NCBI GenBank assembly: GCA_003402285.1
Contig: QFXG01000017.1
Location: 1-64,000 of the forward strand
Reading direction: 5' to 3'
Length of the DNA stretch: 64,000 nt
From: Candidatus Nitrotoga sp. SPKER
GTDB lineage: Bacteria; Pseudomonadota; Gammaproteobacteria; Burkholderiales; Gallionellaceae
The number at the start of each line of letters is the position of its first letter. Positions within the stretch are counted from its first letter, which is position 1. Positions 57,735 through 64,000 of the stretch are shown here, piece after piece. The position numbers were made by a program, and so were the translations under genes. A model generated the notes under the pieces. That model was not told the DNA's origin and did not search any database. It was given only the letters and a program-made list of their open reading frames with translations.

Positions 57735-58100
57735 ATGAAGTTATCTCATACATTGCTTACATGGGCGTATTGGGGAGTGGCAGCCGCTTCAATGACGGTG
57801 TCAGCCGCTTCCAATAATGTAAGTGAGGAACGCCATGCTACCAATGCACCCATTACGGTTACGATTGATGCCTTCCAATTTCAACCCGATAAGATACGGA
57901 TAAAACGTGGGCAGAGCGTGATTTTTATTAATAAGGATGAAGTTCCACATACTGTGACACCCGGTAAAAATGCACACTTTGTTCCTTCTGGAATCATAAA
58001 AGGTGGCGAACAACATGAAGTGCTATTTGAGTCGGCGGGGGTACAGGATTATTCGTGTGATTTTCATCCCAGTATGCGTGGACGAGTGATCGTAAAATAA
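57735..58100 (+). CDS. Cupredoxin (plastocyanin/amicyanin-like)
   Basis: A 121-residue exported blue-copper protein. A signal peptide lies in the first 25 residues (LLTWAYWGVAAASMTVSA). Type-1 copper ligands are His 72 in VPHTV, Cys 108 and His 111 in YSCDFHP, and Met 114. ATG 57735 gives this signal peptide, and a more upstream frame start is rejected. It is probably a periplasmic electron carrier. It is in one operon with the ferritin-like protein. Confidence 0.9.
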   Translation: MKLSHTLLTWAYWGVAAASMTVSAASNNVSEERHATNAPITVTIDAFQFQPDKIRIKRGQSVIFINKDEVPHTVTPGKNAHFVPSGIIKGGEQHEVLFESAGVQDYSCDFHPSMRGRVIVK

Positions 58101-58114
58101 GAAGCGGTTAATAA

Positions 58115-58155
58115 AAATCTGCTCATTCTAATTGTGTAGAAGAATGAGCGGATTT
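58115..58155 (+). terminator. Terminator after the cupredoxin gene
   Basis: A 15-bp stem contains GCTCATTCT (58121-58129) and AGAATGAGC (58141-58149), extended by AAATCT/GGATTT. The trailing TTTACTACTT is only modestly T-rich. It ends the ferritin-like/cupredoxin operon. Confidence 0.75.
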
Positions 58156-58292
58156 ACTACTTCTGCGAGAAGTTGAATTGATGACCCACAGGCTATTTCA
58201 CATGATAGCCGTCTAATGTTCACTACATACGGTCTGAAGTAAAATGTAAACTGCTCCCTTAGTGGGGAGAGAATGTACCAAAGGAGTATGGA

Positions 58293-58931
58293 ATGCTTGA
58301 ATTATTAGGGAGTCGTCAGCAAGAGCTTCTAAAGCTTCTGTTAAGGAATAAGGGGGGGTTAACTTTAGAAGAACTTTCAGACTATCTTAAAATTTCCCGA
58401 AATGCCGTTCGTCAGCACGTAGCTGCATTGGAGAATAACGGAATAGTTACAGAAGGGGTGACTCGCCCTTCTGGGGGACGGCCAGAGCAGCTTTATGTAC
58501 TTACCGAAGAAGGTAAAGAATTTTTCCCACGTAATTATTCCTGGTTTGCTCAACTAATGGTCGAATCAATCGCCCAAGAGTCTGGGGTGAAGGGATTGAG
58601 GGAAAGATTGGGTACCATGGGGGAAGGCGTTGCTCAACAGTTGCTTAGCCAAAATTCAGTACTTAAAACGCGCGAACAAAAGGTGGAAAAACTTTCTGAG
58701 GTGATGGAAGAGCTTGGGTATAGCACGAGGAGTTTCGCTGTTAATAGTGATGCGCTCACAATTGAAGCGGATAACTGCATTTTTCACAATCTTGCCATGA
58801 AAAATCCGGAGATTTGCCAGTTTGATCTGGCACTTCTATCAACCTTTACAGATAGTACGGTTAATCACGAGGAATGTATGGCTACAGACGGTAAGATTTG
58901 CCGTTTCAAATTTAAAGCTAAAGATAAGTAA
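58293..58931 (+). CDS. SufR-like Fe-S-sensing transcriptional regulator
   Basis: A 212-residue protein. It has an N-terminal winged helix-turn-helix (LTLEELSDYLKISRNAVRQHVAALENNGIV, then GRPEQLYVLTEEG). The C-terminal domain has four cysteines, 162, 175, 195 and 203, spaced C-x12-C-x19-C-x7-C. SufR-type repressors bind an Fe-S cluster through such cysteines and control suf genes. No suf operon is in this window. It could regulate the divergent or adjacent redox genes. AAGGAG precedes ATG 58293. Confidence 0.82.
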   Translation: MLELLGSRQQELLKLLLRNKGGLTLEELSDYLKISRNAVRQHVAALENNGIVTEGVTRPSGGRPEQLYVLTEEGKEFFPRNYSWFAQLMVESIAQESGVKGLRERLGTMGEGVAQQLLSQNSVLKTREQKVEKLSEVMEELGYSTRSFAVNSDALTIEADNCIFHNLAMKNPEICQFDLALLSTFTDSTVNHEECMATDGKICRFKFKAKDK

Positions 58932-59018
58932 TGCTATAAATAAGTTTTTTGTGATGGCTGTGAGTCAGGGAGGTGCTTGACACGAACATGAAGCCAGGGG
59001 CAATTTTACAATATCTTT

Positions 59019-59507
59019 TTAGTCGCGAAAGTTTTGGTATTGCAGCGGAAAGTCAGTAATGGAAGTGCGTATCAACTGGATGGCAGCTTGCAGATCATCG
59101 CGTTTACTGCCAGTTATGCGCACTGTGTCGCCTTGTATGCTGGCCTGTACTTTCATTTTACTGTCCTTGACAAATTTGACGATCTTTTTTGCCAGTTCAA
59201 TTTCCACTCCCACCTTGACGGTGCAGGAACGTTTAATCTTGTTACCGCTGACCTTCTCAATTTGATCGCTAATCTCCAAGCATTTAATATCAACGCCTCG
59301 CTTAGTGAGTTTAGCATTGAGAATATCCTGAACCTGGTTTAGCTGAAATTCATTATCAGCATGCACGGTCAACACTAATTCTGCTTGCTCCACGCGTGCG
59401 TCCGAACCCTTGAAATCAAAGCGGGTACTAACTTCTTTATTGGTCTGCTCGATTGCATTTTTAACTTCCGTCTTATCCACTTCGGATACGATGTCGAATG
59501 ATGGCAT
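59019..59507 (-). CDS. yajQ: YajQ family nucleotide-binding protein
   Basis: A DUF520 protein of 162 residues, beginning [21 protein letters not shown] and containing [13 protein letters not shown] and [22 protein letters not shown]. Family members bind nucleotides (cyclic di-GMP in Xanthomonas). It lies downstream of ppnP and the arginine genes on the same strand. Confidence 0.95.
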   Translation of the reverse strand: MPSFDIVSEVDKTEVKNAIEQTNKEVSTRFDFKGSDARVEQAELVLTVHADNEFQLNQVQDILNAKLTKRGVDIKCLEISDQIEKVSGNKIKRSCTVKVGVEIELAKKIVKFVKDSKMKVQASIQGDTVRITGSKRDDLQAAIQLIRTSITDFPLQYQNFRD

Positions 59508-59591
59508 TGCAGTTTTCCTTAAATTTTATTTTCTTAACCTTCTTTTTCAGACGGAAGAAATGCTTGATGAGGGCACTACGAGCGGATTCGA

Positions 59592-59906
59592 TTAACCAAA
59601 GCTGCAAACGTAATTGACTGCGTCCTGTGCATGTATTTCAAAGCTGCTATTAGCAGCTACATTGAACTGCATACCGGCAGTGTAGGTTTTGGCAGAGGCG
59701 TCGCCAGCTATTTTAACTTGACAAGTACCACTGGTAATTTCCATTAGTTCAGGGGCGTCGATGTTAAAAGTGAGTTGACTGCCTGGCATGATCACGCCAA
59801 CGGTCTTGCGAGTGCCATCTGGAAACAAGACAGAGTGTGATACGCATTTACCGTCGAAAAACACATTGGCTTTTTTTACGACGCTAACATTATCGAATTG
59901 GGACAT
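59592..59906 (-). CDS. ppnP: Pyrimidine/purine nucleoside phosphorylase PpnP
   Basis: A 104-residue cupin-fold protein of the YaiE/DUF1255 family ([46 protein letters not shown]). E. coli PpnP splits diverse nucleosides with phosphate. It stands alone between argG and yajQ. Confidence 0.92.
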   Translation of the reverse strand: MSQFDNVSVVKKANVFFDGKCVSHSVLFPDGTRKTVGVIMPGSQLTFNIDAPELMEITSGTCQVKIAGDASAKTYTAGMQFNVAANSSFEIHAQDAVNYVCSFG

Positions 59907-59978
59907 GAATGCTCCTGATTTTAATTATTTAAGTTATTCATATTGTTAAATAAACATAGTGTTTAGAGCAGATTTTAA

Positions 59979-61199
59979 CTACTGCCCTAGTTTGGCTGCA
60001 ATGCGCATTCTGAGAGCGTTCAGCTTGATAAACCCGGCTGCGTCCTTTTGGTTATAGGCACCTTTGTCATCTTCGAAAGTAGCGATGTTCGGGTCAAATA
60101 GTGAATTGGTTTTAGAATCGCGTCCCACCACGATGACATTGCCTTTGTACAGCTTGATGCGTACCCAGCCGTTAACATTTTGCTGCGTTTGATCTATCAG
60201 TGTTTGCAGTGCGTGACGTTCTGGACTCCACCAATAGCCGTTGTAAATCATGCTGGCATAGCGCGGCATTAAATCATCTTTCAGATGCGCAACTTCGCGG
60301 TCTAGCGTAATGGATTCTATTGCGCGATGTGCCTTGAGCATGATGGTTCCGCCGGGGGTTTCATAACAGCCGCGTGATTTCATACCGACGTAACGGTTTT
60401 CTACCAGATCAAGACGGCCGATACCGTGTTTGCCACCTAACTTATTAAGCATGGTTAGTATCTGAGCTGGGCTCATGTGCGATCCGTTGAGGCTGATAAT
60501 GTCGCCACGCTCGAATTCAATATCAAGATATTCAGCTGCGTCTGGCGCTTGCTCCGGTGATACTGTCCAACGCCACATGCTTTCTTCAGCTTCAGCAGCG
60601 GGGTTTTCCAGATGGCGACCTTCAAAGCTGATGTGCAACAGGTTTGCATCCATTGAATAAGGCGATCCGCCCTGCTTGTGCTTCATATCTATGGGAATAT
60701 TGTGCTTTTCAGCGTATGCCATTAATTTTTCACGCGAGAGTAAGTCCCACTCGCGCCAGGGCGCAATTACCTTGATGCCAGGGTTAAGTGCGTAATAGCC
60801 TAGCTCGAAACGTACCTGATCGTTTCCCTTACCAGTGGCGCCATGTGATACTGCTTCCGCGCCAGTTTGTCTGGCGATCTCAATTTGGCGTTTGGCGATT
60901 AGCGGGCGTGCGATTGAGGTGCCAAGCAGATATTCTCCCTCATACACGGTGTTGGCGCGGAACATCGGGAATACAAAGTCGCGTACGAATTCGTCACGCA
61001 GATCGTCAATGAAAATATTTTCCGGTCTGATGCCAAACTGCAATGCTTTTTTGCGCGCGGGTTCGAGTTCTTCACCTTGACCAATATCGGCAGTGAAAGT
61101 TACGACCTCGCATTGATAGGTATCTTGTAACCATTTCAGGATTACTGAGGTATCCAGGCCACCAGAGTAGGCGAGGACAACTTTTTTGATTTCACTCAT
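59979..61199 (-). CDS. argG: Argininosuccinate synthase
   Basis: ArgG of 406 residues, which joins citrulline and aspartate with ATP. The pyrophosphatase loop [10 protein letters not shown] lies at the N terminus. [38 protein letters not shown] and [15 protein letters not shown] are signatures. It is the third gene of the argD-argF-argG cluster, with a small terminator-like hairpin between argF and argG. Confidence 0.97.
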   Translation of the reverse strand: MSEIKKVVLAYSGGLDTSVILKWLQDTYQCEVVTFTADIGQGEELEPARKKALQFGIRPENIFIDDLRDEFVRDFVFPMFRANTVYEGEYLLGTSIARPLIAKRQIEIARQTGAEAVSHGATGKGNDQVRFELGYYALNPGIKVIAPWREWDLLSREKLMAYAEKHNIPIDMKHKQGGSPYSMDANLLHISFEGRHLENPAAEAEESMWRWTVSPEQAPDAAEYLDIEFERGDIISLNGSHMSPAQILTMLNKLGGKHGIGRLDLVENRYVGMKSRGCYETPGGTIMLKAHRAIESITLDREVAHLKDDLMPRYASMIYNGYWWSPERHALQTLIDQTQQNVNGWVRIKLYKGNVIVVGRDSKTNSLFDPNIATFEDDKGAYNQKDAAGFIKLNALRMRIAAKLGQ

Positions 61200-61230
61200 T
61201 TTGTTTTTCTCTGATTAATAAACCGCTAAT

Positions 61231-61253
61231 GAAAATAGGGTGCGCAAGCACCC
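61231..61253 (-). terminator. Attenuator or terminator between argF and argG
   Basis: On the minus strand GGGTGC-TTGC-GCACCC (61238-61253) is followed by TATTTTC. A 6-bp GC stem is modest, so partial read-through into argG is likely. Confidence 0.5.
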
Positions 61254-61267
61254 CCTGCATTTTTACT

Positions 61268-62188
61268 TTAGTTATTCACATTACCTAATAGCAGATATTC
61301 CATCAGTGCTTTTTGTACATGTAATCTATTCTCTGCTTCGTCCCATACTGCGCTTTGCGGGCCATCAATTACAGCGGCGTCCACTTCCTCTCCGCGATGT
61401 GCCGGCAGGCAATGCATGAACAGCGCATCCGATTTGGCGACGGACATCATTTCTGTATCCACAATCCAGTCGGCGAACGCTTTGCGGCGCGCGTCGTTTT
61501 CACGCTCAAAGCCCATGCTGGTCCAGACATCGGTGGTAACCAGGTCGGCATTGCGTGCCGCATCCATTGGGTCAGCAAATTCTTCATAGTGGTCTTCGCC
61601 GAATAATCCGGCACGTTCTGGCTCAACTTCATAGCCAGGTGGGGTAGAAACATGAACGTTGAAGTCAAACACTTCTGCTGCTTGTAACCAGGTATTGCAT
61701 ACATTATTGGAATCACCGATCCACGCAACGGTTTTGCCTTGAATGGAGCCGCGCTGTTCGATATAGGTGTAGATGTCGGCCAATATCTGACAGGGATGGT
61801 ATTCATTGGTCAGGCCGTTAATCACCGGCACTCTCGAGTTTGCAGCAAAGCGTTCGATAATTTCCTGTTCGAAAGTGCGGATCATCACCAGGTCACTCAT
61901 GCGAGAGATAACTTGTGCGGCGTCTTCTACCGGTTCGCCACGCCCCAGTTGCGAGTCGCGCGTATTGAGGTAAATGGCGTTGCCACCAAGTTGTTGCATT
62001 CCTGCCTCAAACGATAGGCGCGTACGCGTGGAACTTTTCTCAAAAATCATCACTAAAGTGCGATCCACTAGCGGATGATAGAGTTGGTAGGTTTTGAAAC
62101 GCTGCTTGATGATGCGCGCGCGGGTGAACACGTGTTCTAACTCTGCACGGGTAAGATCTTTGAATTGTAAAAAATGTTTAATGCTCAC
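61268..62188 (-). CDS. argF: Ornithine carbamoyltransferase
   Basis: ArgF of 306 residues. Carbamoyl phosphate binding is in SSTRTRLSFE, with the sequences VINGLTNEYHPCQILAD and MHCLPAHRGEEVDAAV typical of the family. It forms citrulline from ornithine. It starts one base after argD ends, so the two are coupled. Confidence 0.97.
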   Translation of the reverse strand: MSIKHFLQFKDLTRAELEHVFTRARIIKQRFKTYQLYHPLVDRTLVMIFEKSSTRTRLSFEAGMQQLGGNAIYLNTRDSQLGRGEPVEDAAQVISRMSDLVMIRTFEQEIIERFAANSRVPVINGLTNEYHPCQILADIYTYIEQRGSIQGKTVAWIGDSNNVCNTWLQAAEVFDFNVHVSTPPGYEVEPERAGLFGEDHYEEFADPMDAARNADLVTTDVWTSMGFERENDARRKAFADWIVDTEMMSVAKSDALFMHCLPAHRGEEVDAAVIDGPQSAVWDEAENRLHVQKALMEYLLLGNVNN

Positions 62189-62189
62189 G

Positions 62190-63368
62190 TTATGTGCCTT
62201 GAGCCAAGAAATCAGTAATTAGCGGGCATAGCTTGTCCAGCAATTGCAGCGCTTCTGCGGAAGTGAAAACCATTGCGGGTAGCAACCGGATAACGTTGTC
62301 AGCGGTGACGTTGATTAACAATCCTTGCGCTAAGGCTTGTTTCACCAGTTCCCCGCAGGGTCTGTTTAATTCAATGCCGATAATCAGCCCCTGCCCCCGA
62401 ATTTCGACCACGCCAGCCACTGTGGCCAAGCGTGTGCGTAAGTTTTGCTGTAGAAATTCGCCTACCGTGGCGGCACTTGCTACCAGCTGTTCTTCTTCCA
62501 TTATCGCCATTGTGGTTAACACAGCTACACATGCCAAGGGGTTGCCGCCGAAAGTAGAGCCATGATTACCTGGCTTAAAAGTACCCACAGCCTTGCCAGT
62601 CGCTAGGCAGGCGCCGACAGGAATGCCGGAACCAACACCTTTGGCTAGTGTCATGACGTCCGGCAGAATGCTCGTATGTTGGTGGGCGAACCATTTGCCC
62701 GTACGGCCAATACCGCATTGGACTTCATCTAGCATCAACAGCCAGTTGTGTTGGTCACAGATTTTGCGTAGTTGTTCAAGATAATGGATATCCAAGGTGC
62801 GGATTCCGCCTTCACCTTGAATGGGTTCGATCAGTACCGCTACAACATTGTGGTTGTGTTCGGCGACCTGATGTATGGCATCCAGATCATCATACGGAAC
62901 GCGTACAAAACCTTTTACGAGTGGCTCGAATCCTGCCTGTACTTTGCGGTTCCCGGTGGCGGATAGTGTGGCTAATGTACGCCCATGAAACGCTTTTTCC
63001 ATGACGATAATTGCCGGATTATCAATACCTTGTTGATGGCCATACAGACGTGCTAATTTGATCGCAGCTTCATTGGCCTCGCAGCCAGAATTGCACAAGA
63101 ACACCTCGTGCATGTTGGCTAGTGTACATAACTTGTCGGCTACAGCTTCTTGCTCGTTTATTTGATACAAGTTGGAAACGTGCATCAGTTTGCTGATCTG
63201 CTCAGTAAGCGCCGCAGTTAGGCGTGGATGGGCATGTCCCAGCGTGTTAACAGCGATACCGGATAGCGCATCAAGGTAGCGTTTGCCATGACTGTCCCAC
63301 AGCCAAACGCCTTCTCCATGTGTGAAGGATACGGGCAGGCGAGCGTAGGTGTTCATCAAGTGTGACAT
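62190..63368 (-). CDS. argD: Acetylornithine aminotransferase
   Basis: A class III PLP aminotransferase of 392 residues. The PLP lysine lies in TLAKGVGSGIPVGA, and the companion segment is LDEVQCGIGRTGKWFAHQ. It starts probably at ATG 63368 (MSHLMNTYARLPVSF). An in-frame ATG at 63392 adds eight residues. It converts N-acetylglutamate semialdehyde to acetylornithine in arginine synthesis and may also serve lysine synthesis. Confidence 0.95.
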   Translation of the reverse strand: MSHLMNTYARLPVSFTHGEGVWLWDSHGKRYLDALSGIAVNTLGHAHPRLTAALTEQISKLMHVSNLYQINEQEAVADKLCTLANMHEVFLCNSGCEANEAAIKLARLYGHQQGIDNPAIIVMEKAFHGRTLATLSATGNRKVQAGFEPLVKGFVRVPYDDLDAIHQVAEHNHNVVAVLIEPIQGEGGIRTLDIHYLEQLRKICDQHNWLLMLDEVQCGIGRTGKWFAHQHTSILPDVMTLAKGVGSGIPVGACLATGKAVGTFKPGNHGSTFGGNPLACVAVLTTMAIMEEEQLVASAATVGEFLQQNLRTRLATVAGVVEIRGQGLIIGIELNRPCGELVKQALAQGLLINVTADNVIRLLPAMVFTSAEALQLLDKLCPLITDFLAQGT

Positions 63369-63392
63369 AGATAGAATGACAGACGGCGGCAT

Positions 63393-63648
63393 GGCCGCCG
63401 TATTTAAGTTCAGGAAAAGGTCTATATTGAGCTAAATTGCCTCGATTGTGCAAGAGGAAAATTTATAGTGTACGTTAGATTAGTTTAAGGGCATTAGTAT
63501 TTAATTGCATTAATACATACCAAGCATATTAAATAATATCATTTCAGGGCTTATTGTCGAAGGTGTCTCATGCTTCGAGTTACTTTGAAACTATTATGTA
63601 CCAAAAAGCAAAGGATGATTATGTGGTTCATAATTTGGGCGAACCAAA
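63393..63648. other. Intergenic region between rpsT and argD
   Basis: About 255 AT-rich bases. It should hold the arg promoter on the minus strand. No clear ARG box (TGAAT-like palindrome) or gene was recognised. Confidence 0.5.
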
Positions 63649-63684
63649 AAATAAAGCCGACAGTACATACTGTCGGCTTTATTT
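63649..63684 (-). terminator. rpsT terminator
   Basis: A perfect 15-bp stem (63649-63663 with 63670-63684) includes GCCGACAG and CTGTCGGC, flanked by AAATAAA/TTTATTT. It lies just past the rpsT stop and can act in both directions. Confidence 0.9.
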
Positions 63685-63702
63685 GGGAGTGTGTAATTAT
63701 GC

Positions 63703-63966
63703 TTACGCCATTGCCTTAATGGCAGCAGATAGACGGCTCTTGTGACGCGCAGCCTTGTTTTTATGAATAATTTTTTTGTCGGCGATCGAATCGACAATAC
63801 TGGTGGATTCGATGAAAACGGCTCGTGCCACAGCTTTGTCACCAACTTCAATAGCTTTCGCTACTTTTTTTATTGCAGTACGCAGTTCAGAGCGCAGGCT
63901 TGCATTATGTTCACGTTGTTTGTTTGCTTGTCGCGCGCGTTTCCTAGCTTGTGCAGTGTTTGCCAT
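63703..63966 (-). CDS. rpsT: 30S ribosomal protein S20
   Basis: S20 of 87 residues, a helical protein of the 30S body. It begins [18 protein letters not shown] and ends [18 protein letters not shown], both diagnostic. Monocistronic, with its terminator directly downstream. Its promoter lies beyond the window edge. Confidence 0.97.
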   Translation of the reverse strand: MANTAQARKRARQANKQREHNASLRSELRTAIKKVAKAIEVGDKAVARAVFIESTSIVDSIADKKIIHKNKAARHKSRLSAAIKAMA

Positions 63967-64000
63967 GGCGATTCCTTGAGAATTTCTCTTGCAATAAAAA

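Noticed and set aside
63554-63745. 63-codon plus-strand open frame next to rpsT
   Set aside because: It runs through the rpsT terminator and antisense to rpsT.

Overview
This window is a 64 kb stretch of a bacterial chromosome, most likely from a betaproteobacterium of the Nitrosomonadales (Gallionellaceae or Nitrotoga-like). The assignment is inferred from protein character and gene order: a tuf-S10-spc-alpha ribosomal run with a 38-residue zinc-type L36, a sigma factor/DUF3619/DUF3106 trio, ilvI-ilvH-ilvC-psd-pssA, an MFS-ssb pair divergent from uvrA, and groESL with a CIRCE operator. No 16S rRNA gene is present to settle it.

Layout. 1-14,211: the 3' end of tuf, then the S10, spc and alpha ribosomal protein operons, including secY, infA, rpmJ and rpoA, closed by a strong terminator after rplQ. 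14,240-17,530: a graveyard of four decayed transposase genes (one DDE transposase, two IS630-like, one IS5-like) with one intact BolA-like gene among them. 17,650-20,105: CIRCE-controlled groES-groEL and tRNA-Phe. 20,360-21,800: a GIY-YIG nuclease pseudogene and an IS3 remnant. 21,936-33,505 (minus strand): ccmABCDE (cytochrome c maturation), mltG, pabC, fabF, acpP, pssA, psd, ilvC, ilvH and ilvI. 33,797-40,210: a sigma factor with two small membrane or exported partners, ssb, an MFS exporter and uvrA. 40,211-43,715: a gene-poor stretch with one unrecognised exported protein and one DUF1566 protein. 43,716-46,714: M23 peptidase, anmK and erpA.

47,173-51,724 is a five-gene operon: PepSY-type membrane protein, DUF2271, DUF4198, ApbE and a membrane-anchored diflavin reductase. 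It sits behind an extended -10 promoter overlapped by a Fur-box-like sequence. The DUF2271 protein carries an ApbE-type flavinylation motif (DGLSGAT), so the operon reads as an iron-regulated trans-membrane flavin electron-transfer system. 51,774-53,198 holds three minus-strand genes separated by two attC-like sites, each gene beginning just after a recombination core. This looks like an integrase-less integron cassette cluster carrying an endonuclease-like protein, a HEPN-like protein and a truncated membrane protein. It is the most notable accessory element here.

53,425-58,931 holds mutY, an AsmA-family gene, a Tat-exported ferritin-like protein, a cupredoxin and a SufR-like regulator with four cysteines. 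59,019-63,966 (minus strand) holds yajQ, ppnP, argG, argF, argD and rpsT. Housekeeping genes dominate. Novelty is concentrated in the cassette cluster, the flavin operon and the transposon graveyards.
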